A DNA stretch of 56,779 nt from NCBI GenBank assembly GCA_017521285.1, contig JAFXDG010000004.1, positions 1 through 56,779 on the forward strand. Direction: 5' to 3'. Origin of the DNA: Bacteroidaceae bacterium (GTDB taxonomy: Bacteria > Bacteroidota > Bacteroidia > Bacteroidales > Bacteroidaceae). This document shows positions 7,932-16,864 of the stretch, one piece after another (position 1 is the first letter of the stretch; each line of letters starts with the position of its first letter). The position numbers and the translations under genes were made by a program. The notes below the pieces were generated by a model. It was not told the origin of the DNA. It did no database searches and worked only from the letters and a program-made list of their open reading frames with translations.

Positions 7932-8849
7932 TTATTTAATTTCATTAATATCAAACGGAGTTTCCTGATACACATAGTAGTTCAACCAATTCTGGAAGAA
8001 GAGGTTGGCATGAGCCCGCCAGCGCACCACGGGACCTTTCGCCGGGTCGTTGTCACGATAGTAGTTGATCGGCATTTCGATAGGAAGCCCTTTGTCAAGG
8101 TCGCGACGATACTCCGTGTCGAGTGTCAAGGGCGAATATTCCGAGTGGCCGGTAACGAAGATTTCCCTTCCGCCACGCGCCATCACCATATATACACCCG
8201 ACTCGTCGGACTCTGAAATCAAATCCAACTCCTTCACCTTCAGTATGTCCTCACGGTGCACCTCAGTATGACGACTGTGCGGCACGTAGAAAACGTCGTC
8301 GAACCCACGGAAGATGGGCAACAGGGGATTGTTCGTCCGATGTTCGAAGATACCGAACATCTTCTTGTCCAATTTATACTTGGGCACCCCATAGTGGAAA
8401 TAGAGCCCCGCCTGTGCTGCCCAACATATATATAAGGTAGAGGTCACATGCGTGCGTGCCCAACTGAAGATGTCCGAAATCTCGTCCCAATAGGCCACCT
8501 CTTCGAAATCCATGTGCTCCACGGGCGCTCCGGTAATAATCATACCGTCAAACTTCTCGTTGCGCATCAGTTCAAAATCGCGGTAGAAAGCCTTCATGTG
8601 CTCCACCGGCGTATTCTTCGACGTATGGCTCTTCACCTTCATGAACGAAATTTCCAACTGCAACGGCGTATTCGACAACAGGCGGATGAGGTCCGTCTCC
8701 GTCGTAATCTTCAGCGGCATCAGGTTCAGCACCACAATGCGCAACGGACGTATATCCTGCTGTGTGGCACGCGAGTTGTCAATCACAAAGATGTTCTCCT
8801 GCTTCAGCAGTTCAATGGCAGGCAGTCTGTCAGGTAAATTCAGTGGCAT
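7932..8849 (-). CDS. metA: Homoserine O-acyltransferase (MetA family), predicted acetyl-specific
   Basis: Activates homoserine for methionine synthesis in the cytoplasm. 305 residues, full length. The catalytic Cys142 sits in YICWAAQAG, and His235 and Glu237 sit in GHSEYSP, the numbering known for the Bacillus cereus enzyme. Residue 111, in GAPVEHMDF, is glutamate; this residue is known to favour acetyl-CoA, whereas the E. coli succinyl enzyme has glycine. The product is therefore probably O-acetylhomoserine despite the usual label homoserine O-succinyltransferase. A promoter lies at 8876-8906. No SAM riboswitch is visible in the short leader. Confidence 0.95.
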   Translation of the reverse strand: MPLNLPDRLPAIELLKQENIFVIDNSRATQQDIRPLRIVVLNLMPLKITTETDLIRLLSNTPLQLEISFMKVKSHTSKNTPVEHMKAFYRDFELMRNEKFDGMIITGAPVEHMDFEEVAYWDEISDIFSWARTHVTSTLYICWAAQAGLYFHYGVPKYKLDKKMFGIFEHRTNNPLLPIFRGFDDVFYVPHSRHTEVHREDILKVKELDLISESDESGVYMVMARGGREIFVTGHSEYSPLTLDTEYRRDLDKGLPIEMPINYYRDNDPAKGPVVRWRAHANLFFQNWLNYYVYQETPFDINEIK

Positions 8850-8860
8850 GTTTTTCTCCT

Positions 8861-8927
8861 TTTTTATTCAGTCGGCGAAGGTAGTACAAACTTAGCGGAA
8901 TACAAAATAAAATCGGATTTATTTTCA
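8861..8927. repeat. 67-bp direct repeat, copy A
   Basis: Matches 10541-10607 at 62 of 67 positions in the same orientation, exactly 1680 bases apart. The two copies bracket the ATPase gene. Copy A is the metA promoter region. Confidence 0.9.
8876..8906 (-). promoter_or_regulatory. metA promoter
   Basis: On the minus strand TTTG (8903-8906) is followed after 19 bases by TACCTTCG (8876-8883), one base from TAnnTTTG. The promoter lies inside the 67-bp direct repeat whose second copy is at 10541. Confidence 0.6.
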
Positions 8928-8956
8928 AATGCCGCATTGTTTGTACTTTCCTGCTT

Positions 8957-10399
8957 TTATTTGAACAAATCCTCCAAGGTGACCTGTTTTTGCACTATAC
9001 CACTGTGCTTTCCATAAGAAACTCCATAAGTAGTGACCATCGTCAGATGTACTGTCTGTTTGGGTGATAGCGAACTTTTAAGAGTTTCTATTCTATTTCT
9101 TAGCTTCATCTCTTCTTCTTTGTCTATGGCATAAGGGCCTCCGACAAATTTCATTTCGCACAGATTCACGACATTGTCATTTCTGATAATAAGAAGATCA
9201 ATTTGTGTTCCTTCTGTCTCATCTGTACCTTTTACCCCCCAAGCTGATAGGGATGAAGCAACACCCGTAATACCAAGGGCTTGTTTGATTTGCCCAATAT
9301 GTTGCCAACACAATTCCTCGAAAGCAACTCCTCTCCACGACTTCATGATATTTGAAGCCATATTTTCTGTCATAAAATGGGTATCAGACTGATAGGGCTC
9401 TACATACTTCAACCAAAATAAAGAGAAATTGTCTATCAATTTGTATAGTGTTGTTTTACCGCTTTTGTCATAAGGATTATACCGTTGGATGAAATCACTT
9501 TCGGCCAAAGCATTAAGCGTGTCAGTCAGTCCACCGCCCAATGGCAACCCTGTTTCTTTAGCAATCTCTTCACGGGTAAAACCGACATGCTTCTTTGCAA
9601 GCAGACTAATGATTTTCTTGCAATCCTCCGAGTTAGAGAATATTGCATTAAACAGACGGTTAAATTCATCCTTAAGTCTCGGATTTCTTCCAAAAACTAT
9701 ATTATCCACATTTCCTTCAAGACTTAACCCCTTCTTGAAGTAGCTCAAATAATAAGGGATTCCACCAAAGACCATATACGATTGTGCGATGTCATAACTT
9801 GACAGCTCAATGTCTTCGCTCGCGAAATACTCTTCACTCTCTTTTAACGTAAAGGGAGAAAGTTTGATTTCATCAGTCAATCGGCCATACAAGCCCCCTT
9901 TGTTGCGAGAAAGATTTCCAAGAATCCAAGAAGTTGCACTGCCGCATACGACAAGCATGATGTTGTCTCTGCCACTGCACCAACCATTCCAAAAACTTTC
10001 AAATGCAGATAAAAAGCCAGAGCGAGGCGTATCCATCCAAGGAAGTTCATCCAAAAACACAACTTGTCGGTAACCATTATCCAACTTCACCAACAACTGT
10101 TCCAATTGATAGAATGCTTCCAACCACGATTTAGGTTTGGCACAACCTTCCAGTCCATGACTCAACAACGTGTAATAGAAACTTTCCAACTGGGTTCTCA
10201 TCAGATTCTTCTCACCTTCTTGATCTACAGGTGACACTCCTGTATGTTGAAATGTGATACGACCTTTCAGTGCCTGCTTTATCAAAAACGTTTTTCCTAC
10301 ACGCCTTCTTCCATACACAGCGACAAACTCTGGCCGTCCACTATGATACAACCTCTCAAGTTCTTCCTGCTCGTTTTTTCTTCCGATTATCTTGCTCAT
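8957..10399 (-). CDS. AAA ATPase with C-terminal DUF234 (PD-(D/E)XK-like) domain
   Basis: 480 residues from the ATG at 10399; upstream in-frame codons lie within the promoter. Walker A is GRRRVGKT (residues 30-37), Walker B is VVFLDELPW, and a sensor-like strand VVCGSATSW follows. A winged-helix section (GFTREEIAKETGLPLGGG) links to a C-terminal domain with QIDLLII...NLCEMKF, a nuclease-fold D...ExK pattern typical of DUF234. These archaeal-type STAND-like ATPases are abundant in Bacteroidales and their function is unknown. The gene is more AT-rich than metA beside it and is bracketed by direct repeats, which suggests acquisition as a unit. It has its own promoter. Confidence 0.85.
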   Translation of the reverse strand: MSKIIGRKNEQEELERLYHSGRPEFVAVYGRRRVGKTFLIKQALKGRITFQHTGVSPVDQEGEKNLMRTQLESFYYTLLSHGLEGCAKPKSWLEAFYQLEQLLVKLDNGYRQVVFLDELPWMDTPRSGFLSAFESFWNGWCSGRDNIMLVVCGSATSWILGNLSRNKGGLYGRLTDEIKLSPFTLKESEEYFASEDIELSSYDIAQSYMVFGGIPYYLSYFKKGLSLEGNVDNIVFGRNPRLKDEFNRLFNAIFSNSEDCKKIISLLAKKHVGFTREEIAKETGLPLGGGLTDTLNALAESDFIQRYNPYDKSGKTTLYKLIDNFSLFWLKYVEPYQSDTHFMTENMASNIMKSWRGVAFEELCWQHIGQIKQALGITGVASSLSAWGVKGTDETEGTQIDLLIIRNDNVVNLCEMKFVGGPYAIDKEEEMKLRNRIETLKSSLSPKQTVHLTMVTTYGVSYGKHSGIVQKQVTLEDLFK

Positions 10400-10405
10400 A
10401 ATTGC

Positions 10406-10453
10406 TATATTTTGCCGCAAATATACAAAAGTATTACAATACGGCAAAATATA
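10406..10453 (-). promoter_or_regulatory. ATPase promoter framed by a 12-bp inverted repeat
   Basis: On the minus strand TTTG (10445-10448), 19 bases and TATATTTG (10418-10425) match the Bacteroidetes promoter exactly. TATATTTTGCCG (10406-10417) and CGGCAAAATATA (10442-10453) are perfect inverted repeats at the two edges of the promoter, a likely operator. Confidence 0.75.
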
Positions 10454-10540
10454 ATAATACATATTCTGCCGAATCCATAAAATTTAATCAGATTCGGCAG
10501 ATTTGATGCAGAAATATTTATTGGTTTTGTAACGGGTAGT

Positions 10541-10607
10541 TTTTTATTTAGTCGGCAAAAGTTGTACAAACTTAGCGGAATACAAAATAAAATCAGATTT
10601 ATTTTCA
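10541..10607. repeat. 67-bp direct repeat, copy B
   Basis: Second copy of the repeat at 8861-8927. Five substitutions separate them, three of which fall in the region of the metA -7 box. Confidence 0.9.
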
Positions 10608-11185
10608 GAAGACATGCTTGCGACAACGGTCAGAATCCCTTTTCAAGGACTCACAGGACATTGTCTGCAGAATGCAAATTCGCAATTGGTCGCATACTTA
10701 TAAAGAGAAAATTCAAAGATTAGGAAGTTTTTTTAAGTCACGCTGTTATTTGTTGTTAACAGGATGACAGGGTATTTGGTGTATTCAACTTTCGCAAAAT
10801 ACAATCTGCTTATTACATTAAACAAAATTTATTCAGATTTGCTTATTACATTAAGCAAATTATTGCAATCTGCTGTATGCGCTTTCGCTCTTTTATCTGT
10901 GCCATATTTCTGAAATATATTTTCGACCCGCTTCGCGGGTTGTATGAAGAGCGGGCTCCATTTATGCCCGCTCAAATAAATTAAATAATTAAAGGTGAAA
11001 CGGCTACGATGGAGTCTGGACGTCAAGGTTTGGATTATGGAAGTGCAACGATGGACTATGGAAGTGTACAAAGCCATGGCTATTAGTCATAGCTAATAGC
11101 CATGGCTTTGTCGCTTTCTTTTACATTCATCAGTAATAAATCCTGTATTCCTTTTTCGTTTCTATTTCATCAGAGGGCAACACCT
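10608..11185. other. Non-coding region with repeats and hairpins
   Basis: No gene is supported here. GCTTATTACATTAA occurs twice 33 bases apart (10808 and 10841). Hairpins lie at 10926-10940 (ACCCGC/GCGGGT) and 10950-10972 (AGCGGGC/GCCCGCT). TGGAYTATGGAAGTG occurs twice near 11031 and 11053. A perfect 17-bp hairpin follows at 11070-11109. Confidence 0.6.
11070..11109. repeat. Perfect 17-bp stem hairpin
   Basis: AAAGCCATGGCTATTAG (11070-11086) and its exact reverse complement (11093-11109) are separated by six bases. There is no clear T run on the plus side, so it is not a standard terminator. Confidence 0.85.
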
Positions 11186-11492
11186 CGTGATGGGTACTTT
11201 TTTCGTATATATATGCAATGTGCAAAGGTCGGAAGAGTGGAAACGGGAAGGGCATGTGCACACGTGCCGCTGACCGTGTGCACACGGTCGGCGGAGTTTC
11301 TTCAGACACTCTGCTATAAATTGTGCTTACGGCCAATAGAGGGTGTGCACACGGACAGGAGAGGATGTAACTAAGAACAGGTGAAATGCATAATTATACA
11401 ATCCGACTGTATAAATATGCAAAGCTGACCGCGTGAGAATCGCGTATATGTGCGCAACTTTTCTTTCGGACGGAAATATGCGAAAATCAGGA
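11186..11492 (+). repeat. Unrecognised ~300-bp element, copy A
   Basis: Aligns along its length, at roughly 85 percent identity by eye, with the reverse complement of 29161-29470. It holds three palindromes with core TGTGCACA (near 11254-11263, the perfect 18-bp GACCGTGTGCACACGGTC at 11272-11289, and 11343-11352). It also holds a dyad TGCATAATTATACA / TGTATAAATATGCA at about 11388-11420. No conserved reading frame is seen in either copy, so it appears non-coding. I do not recognise it. Confidence 0.85.
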
Positions 11493-11880
11493 ACCGCTAT
11501 TAAGTGACTGATATTCAACCATGAGACAGATCAACATTAACCCATAAATAAAGGCCCATTCATCCCAAGACTGTATAGAGAAGAGGAAGGCATATTTTCT
11601 ATTTCTTTACAAGAGGTGCTCTGAAATATTAACAGGAAAACATCTATTGAAAACAAAATTCAAGGACTAAACCTTCATTACCAATGAATATTTTCAAGAA
11701 AATCATTCATCATCAATGAAGAATACGGCAATGAATCAGGCAACCAAAGCACCATTTTCTTGGAAAAGTGGCAAAAATAAAGCTTTTTTCCTTGGAAAAG
11801 TGGAAGAAATACGATATTTTTGTATTGGAAAAGTGGAAAAAGTATGCAAAAAAGGAAGATAAGCAGCTATATATAATAAG
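11493..11880. other. AT-rich non-coding upstream region of the beta-helix gene
   Basis: Nothing gene-like is visible from 11493 to 11750. The last 130 bases carry the triple TTGGAAAAGTGG array annotated separately. Confidence 0.55.
11760..11843 (+). promoter_or_regulatory. Three TTGGAAAAGTGG sites at three-turn spacing
   Basis: TTGGAAAAGTGG begins at 11760, 11792 and 11825, that is at 32 and 33 base steps, each followed by an A-rich stretch. The array ends about 40 bases before the start codon at 11881. The spacing of about three DNA turns suggests a regulator binding one face of the helix. Confidence 0.6.
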
Positions 11881-14409
11881 ATGAAAAGACGTTATACCCT
11901 CATGCTGCTGCTTGCCACATGGGCATGGTTGGCAACGGCACAGACAACCTTCCGATACGGAGAGAAGGAGTTGAAGACCCATTCGCACACATGGCTGGTG
12001 AAGCCGCGGGCGACACAGGCCGAAGTGGAAAGCGGCACGGTGTTCCGTTCGGTGAAAGAGGCTATGCTGGCGGTGGACAGCATCCAGCTGACGGTGTTTG
12101 ACGAGGTGTTTACCGAGGCGAAACCGCTCAATATCTACATCACACCATGGGTCTATTGGATGGACAACCCCGACGACCCGACCGTGCGACATCCGCAAAA
12201 GGGCGAAGGCATACCCTACGGACTGAAGGTGGAGATGAGCCACACACGACTCATCGGCTTGGGCGACAAACCCGAACACACCATTCTGGCCTGCAACCGC
12301 GGACAGACACAGGGGGCGGTAGGCAACTTTACCATGCTGCACCTGACGGGAGAGAATATCGAGTTCGAGAACCTGACAATGGGAAACTATTGCAACGTCG
12401 ATCTGGTGTATGAGCCGGACACTACGCTGAACCGCAAGCGACGGGCCGATGCCATCGTACAGGGTCAGTTGGCCATCTGCCACGGCGACCGTGTGGCGGC
12501 ACGCAATTGCCGCTTCATCAGCCGGTTGAACACCTGTCCGCTGGTGGGAGCACGACGCACCTATTTCGAAAACTGCTACTTCGAATGTACCGACGATGCC
12601 CTGTGTGGCACGGGTGTACACCTAAACTGCAGCTTCACGCTGTTCAGTGGAAAGCCTTTCTACAACACACAGGGGACAGGCGCGGTCTTCCTGAACTGCG
12701 ACCTGCACTCCCTGACCGAGGGCACACAATACCTGACCAAAGTGGGAAGTCCCGTGACGATGGTGGATTGCCGATGGACAAGCCAGGACACCGAATTGAA
12801 AGTGAACTGGACACCCTCGCCCACGGACGACCTGCGGTGTTACCAATACAACCAGACATTGAACGGTGCTCCGCTGACGATTGACGGACAACGGCCACAC
12901 ATAGGCATTGCATTGGAGGGGAAGCCCTTGCTGGAAGCATTCCGCCTGACATTCCCCAAGAGCCTGTTCACCAAGGGGGCTACGGGCGACACCATCGTCT
13001 ATAACCTGCGCAACCTGTTGGGAGGGAAGGACAATTGGAATCCGGGCCATCAGCCTGATTTCATGGAGAACTGTACCCAGCGCCCCGTAGGCATGACCCT
13101 GAACCGACGGAAAGCCAACATCGAAACGGGCAAAGAGGAACTGACCCTGAAGGCATCGCGCATGACATTTGGTGAGCGCCCGGACTTCGCCCAACCATTG
13201 AAAGGACTGGATTGGCGCGTAGTGGGAGAAAATCCGGCCTGCATCAAGATAGCCCCCCAATCTGACGGGAGTCTGCAAGTGACGCCTGACAATCAGGGAG
13301 AAGAGCCACAGAAAGTGACCCTCATCGCTACCGACCCGATGGGATTGGAAGCGGCTTGTGTAGTGACCGTTTACCCGAGCGAACTGCCTCCACCCGAGTT
13401 CACCCGCCAACCGACTATGACACGCGAAGGGGATACCTTGAAGATTGACTACGAACTGGACCTTCAGGGACGAGCCGACCACTCCATCATCAGTTGGCAC
13501 CGGTGCACCAATCTCGATGGTAAAGGCGACATACAGGTGGCCACCTCGCACTACCCCGACAGGCCCATGCGTACCTATGTACTGACTGCAGCCGACAACG
13601 GATACTACATACGCGCCGTCATTGCGCCCAAGAATCCGAGAAGCCCCGTAGGAGACATCCAGATGGTGGGTTTCGGTGAACCTGTACAGACCAACCAACA
13701 GACCGTCAGCCGAATACATACCCACTTTGAGAACTTCCCCACTACCCGACAAACGGCCATTCTCCCCGGTTTCTGGACGGTAGATGCCTATAAACCTGCC
13801 GACACCCAGGAGTACGAATGGCAACCTGCTCCCTTCGGCGAGACCTGGACCTTCGGCGAAGGCGTGGATGGTGCTGCCGGTTTCCACGGACTGTTGCAGA
13901 GCACACGCGGTGCCCGCCTGCTCTACACACCCCTACCCCGCGAGTATGGCAATATGAGGCTGACCCTCGACGTGGTTCCCTGCAAACCTGCCGGACAGGG
14001 ATTCGGCAGTGCCACGGGACAATATATGGATGTCTATATCAAAATGGACACCCGCACCCTGACAGGCTATGCCCTACGCATTGTCCGCACCACCAAGTAC
14101 GACCGCGCAGTGGAGTTCATGCTGATGAAATATACCGACGGAAAGGCCGTACCCATCACTCCCGCCGTATCCTCGAACTGCTACCGCAAGGGATGTGTCA
14201 TCCGCCTGCAGGCCGAGGGGGACACCCTGACTGCTCAGGTAAAGAATGTGCTGCCCCTTCCAAATCCGAACAATCCCGACATTGTGCGCGAAGTGAACCT
14301 GTCGGCCACCATCGAGCCTAACACGTTCGGCGGCATCGGAGTGCAACACACCGGTTCCACAGGTGCCAGTGCCACGATGCTGAGAGGGTTGAATGTACGA
14401 TGGGAATAG
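11881..14409 (+). CDS. Secreted pectin-lyase-fold (beta-helix) protein
   Basis: 842 residues with a signal peptide (about 1-20, ending ATAQ). Residues about 45-330 form a right-handed beta-helix with asparagine-rich turns (FENLTMGNYCNVD, AARNCRFISRL, FENCYFECTDDALCGTG, GAVFLNCDLHS), the pattern of pectinesterase and pectate-lyase folds. The canonical pectinesterase QDT and LGRPW motifs are not clear. An Ig-like region follows (about 410-560). A C-terminal beta-sandwich of about 200 residues (GFWTVDAYKPADTQ onward) may bind carbohydrate. It stands alone, preceded by the three-site array and convergent with tamL. A role in plant or host glycan breakdown is likely but the reaction is not fixed. 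Confidence 0.72.
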   Translation: MKRRYTLMLLLATWAWLATAQTTFRYGEKELKTHSHTWLVKPRATQAEVESGTVFRSVKEAMLAVDSIQLTVFDEVFTEAKPLNIYITPWVYWMDNPDDPTVRHPQKGEGIPYGLKVEMSHTRLIGLGDKPEHTILACNRGQTQGAVGNFTMLHLTGENIEFENLTMGNYCNVDLVYEPDTTLNRKRRADAIVQGQLAICHGDRVAARNCRFISRLNTCPLVGARRTYFENCYFECTDDALCGTGVHLNCSFTLFSGKPFYNTQGTGAVFLNCDLHSLTEGTQYLTKVGSPVTMVDCRWTSQDTELKVNWTPSPTDDLRCYQYNQTLNGAPLTIDGQRPHIGIALEGKPLLEAFRLTFPKSLFTKGATGDTIVYNLRNLLGGKDNWNPGHQPDFMENCTQRPVGMTLNRRKANIETGKEELTLKASRMTFGERPDFAQPLKGLDWRVVGENPACIKIAPQSDGSLQVTPDNQGEEPQKVTLIATDPMGLEAACVVTVYPSELPPPEFTRQPTMTREGDTLKIDYELDLQGRADHSIISWHRCTNLDGKGDIQVATSHYPDRPMRTYVLTAADNGYYIRAVIAPKNPRSPVGDIQMVGFGEPVQTNQQTVSRIHTHFENFPTTRQTAILPGFWTVDAYKPADTQEYEWQPAPFGETWTFGEGVDGAAGFHGLLQSTRGARLLYTPLPREYGNMRLTLDVVPCKPAGQGFGSATGQYMDVYIKMDTRTLTGYALRIVRTTKYDRAVEFMLMKYTDGKAVPITPAVSSNCYRKGCVIRLQAEGDTLTAQVKNVLPLPNPNNPDIVREVNLSATIEPNTFGGIGVQHTGSTGASATMLRGLNVRWE

Positions 14410-14444
14410 AATAATCCACAAAAAAATCAGTGCAGCATGGCCCT

Positions 14445-14494
14445 TCTTCATTCTTCATTCTTCGTTCTTCACTCTTCCCTCTTCGTTCTTCCCT
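14445..14494. repeat. Degenerate 7-bp tandem repeat between convergent genes
   Basis: About seven units of TTCTTCA or close variants fill the gap between the beta-helix gene and tamL. Confidence 0.75.
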
Positions 14495-16864
14495 TTAGAA
14501 CGGATACCCTACGGCGAGGTGAAGACCTAATCCATCCTTGAAACGGGGAATGTTGTAATAGCCACTCTTGCCTGTATCGTAAGGCACATGGAGGGCTATG
14601 CCGAGGTCGAGACGAAGAACAAGAAACTCAAGGTCGTAACGCAATCCCAAGCCGGTGCCGAGGGCAATGTCGTTCCACACATCCTTCAGAGTAAGTTCTC
14701 CACCCGGACGGTCGGACTGGGGACGAAGCAGCCATACATTTCCGGCATCGAGGAAAGTGGCTCCGTAAAGATTGCCCACAATGGGAAAACGAAGCTCGAC
14801 ATTGGCTTCCAACTTGACGTCACCCGTCTCATCCAGATAAGAATAAAGCCCTTCGTCGGGACGGTAACTGCCCGGCCCGATGGTACGTGCCGTAAAAGCG
14901 CGGATGCTGTTGGCACCACCGATGTAGAACTGCTCGCTATAGGGGGCGTATTGGGAATTGCCATAGGGGACAATCACTCCGGCCATCAGGCGGGTGGCAA
15001 CATGGGTGCGTCCCTGCACCTTGAAGAGGTTGCGCAATTCGGTTGTCACCTTCAGGAATTGGGCAAAGGGATTTCCCAAGAGGGATTTGTCATGTTTGTC
15101 AAACGGTTCGCCGCAAAGAGCATAGATGCCCGAAGTGACGTTTCCAGCCGAGGTCACCGTGGTGCTCCACCATGTGTGGTGACGCCGCGAAGTGATGCTG
15201 GCATCATCGAACGTGTAGGTATAACTCATGGCGGGGATGAACTGGTCGCGGAAGCTGACAGCCAAGGCACGGTTCTGCTCCATGATGGAGTCGAACTTGG
15301 CCGTATGGTCCTGCAGCATATTGAAGGTCAAGCGGAATGGGGTGAACGTATGCTTCGATGTGCGTGTCGGTTGGAAGGTATAGACAGCGCTACCACCAAA
15401 CGAGAGCAGACGGAAGAATCCGGCGCGATTCAATTGGTTGGCATAGAGTTTGAACTCTGTCTGAGCCGGAAAGCGGAAACGACGGGTGTCCAGCCCCGGA
15501 AACATCAGGCGCGGATAAGTCAGAGCGGTGGAAAGTCCCAATTCCCACGAATTGATTTCGGCACTCTTTCCTGTAGCCGTCCCACCCGTCTGCCATTCGT
15601 AGGAAGCATCCAATTTCACTGAAAAAGTCTCTCCCCCACGGAACACATTCTTCTTGGCAATGCCGAATGAAAGGCCGGGCCCCACCTGATCGTTGCTCTT
15701 GCTGGTGGCATTCACTTCCAGCTCCACATCCAAAGGCTTGTCGAAGGTGGCGCTGAGCACCACATCCAGTGTGTCACATGTGGCCGAAGTGTCGCGGGGG
15801 ACAAACTGCATATCCACGGAACTGAACACACCCATGCGAGCCATATTCTCTTGGCTTTGCCGCTGTTTTTCCTGCGAATAGAGATCACCGTGGCGCAAGC
15901 GGAAGTTGTGGAACAGTACCCCCGGACGCAATGGAGGTTTCTTCCCCGTAAAGTTTATCCTCAGATGACGGATTTGCAACGTATCTTTCAAGGTATAATC
16001 ATTGTTCTTGCGCAAATTCACCGTCGTCTTCCCTATATACCATTGCTTGTTTACCGCAGGAGGTAGCCCTTCCTGAGGCTGAATCTGCAGCCATACCCGA
16101 CCGGGCTGTTGGATGGTGTCGGCACGAAACGTTATATAGTTGCTCCGATAATAGTAATAACCGTTATTACGGAAAAGGGTGGAAAGACGGTTACGCTCAG
16201 CCTCCAGCTGCACCACACTGAAGGGGTCGCCCACCTTCAGCAGTCTATCCTTCGTAGTGAAACGTATCAGTGTGTCGGCCACATAAGGAAAACGACGGTA
16301 TCGGATGGAGTCGAGTACAAACAGATGGCCTGCATCCACACGATAGGAGACTTTTTCTTTCCGGGGATTCTTTTGAGGAATGACGCGACTCGTCACCTTT
16401 CCACGAAAAAAACCAAAATCGTGCAACAGATTGGTGGCCACCTTGCTGCGCACCTCGGGATTGACGGCTGACATATAGACCGGCTCGCTGGCAAAGGTGT
16501 TGAAAATCCACCGGCCGATACCCTTCTGATGATTGACAAAAGCATTATATACCCACAAGCCGAAAGGAAAAGGGAACTTGTAGGTAGAACTTCCGAAAAT
16601 GGCATTGTTCGGAGGATATGCCAAGGCTGCCTCCACCTCGTCAAGGGCTGCTTCAGTCTTTTGCAAGGCACTGTCATTCACATATTCGATGCGCTTAATG
16701 CCGGTGTAAAGCGTCTCCTCTTGTGGTAAATTACGGGTAGTACTACAGGCAACAAACAATAGGGATACAATGATTGTCAAAATGCTACCATGCAATTTTT
16801 CAGACGCACCTTTTACATATCCGAGCACACTACCAACGTTGGTTTTCTTCTTATTATATCTCAT
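14495..16864 (-). CDS. tamL: TamL, lipid-modified TamA/BamA-family outer-membrane protein
   Basis: 789 residues. A long positively charged N-region leads to a lipobox (LLFVAC, Cys at about residue 40), as expected for TamL, the lipoprotein form of TamA in Bacteroidetes. POTRA-like domains span roughly 45-380 and a 16-strand Omp85 barrel follows, with IRAFTARTIGPGSYRP as the conserved loop region and LGLHLAVGYPF at the C-terminus. With TamB it forms the translocation and assembly module that moves proteins or lipids to the outer membrane. Its ATG overlaps the tamB stop (ATGA), so the two are translationally coupled. Confidence 0.9.
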   Translation of the reverse strand: MRYNKKKTNVGSVLGYVKGASEKLHGSILTIIVSLLFVACSTTRNLPQEETLYTGIKRIEYVNDSALQKTEAALDEVEAALAYPPNNAIFGSSTYKFPFPFGLWVYNAFVNHQKGIGRWIFNTFASEPVYMSAVNPEVRSKVATNLLHDFGFFRGKVTSRVIPQKNPRKEKVSYRVDAGHLFVLDSIRYRRFPYVADTLIRFTTKDRLLKVGDPFSVVQLEAERNRLSTLFRNNGYYYYRSNYITFRADTIQQPGRVWLQIQPQEGLPPAVNKQWYIGKTTVNLRKNNDYTLKDTLQIRHLRINFTGKKPPLRPGVLFHNFRLRHGDLYSQEKQRQSQENMARMGVFSSVDMQFVPRDTSATCDTLDVVLSATFDKPLDVELEVNATSKSNDQVGPGLSFGIAKKNVFRGGETFSVKLDASYEWQTGGTATGKSAEINSWELGLSTALTYPRLMFPGLDTRRFRFPAQTEFKLYANQLNRAGFFRLLSFGGSAVYTFQPTRTSKHTFTPFRLTFNMLQDHTAKFDSIMEQNRALAVSFRDQFIPAMSYTYTFDDASITSRRHHTWWSTTVTSAGNVTSGIYALCGEPFDKHDKSLLGNPFAQFLKVTTELRNLFKVQGRTHVATRLMAGVIVPYGNSQYAPYSEQFYIGGANSIRAFTARTIGPGSYRPDEGLYSYLDETGDVKLEANVELRFPIVGNLYGATFLDAGNVWLLRPQSDRPGGELTLKDVWNDIALGTGLGLRYDLEFLVLRLDLGIALHVPYDTGKSGYYNIPRFKDGLGLHLAVGYPF

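Noticed and set aside
8957-10399. ATPase as part of a toxin-antitoxin or defence pair
   Set aside because: No partner gene lies beside it; only the repeats and its own promoter are seen.
11102-11374. 90-codon frame in the ~300-bp element
   Set aside because: The frame is not preserved in copy B at 29161-29470.
11760-11843. Possible CRISPR repeats
   Set aside because: Only three 12-base units with A-rich spacers of similar content; better read as binding sites.
12622-13887. 421-codon minus-strand frame
   Set aside because: Antisense to the beta-helix gene, which has a signal peptide and coherent domains.
14588-15622. 344-codon plus-strand frame
   Set aside because: Shadow of tamL, low-complexity translation without a family.
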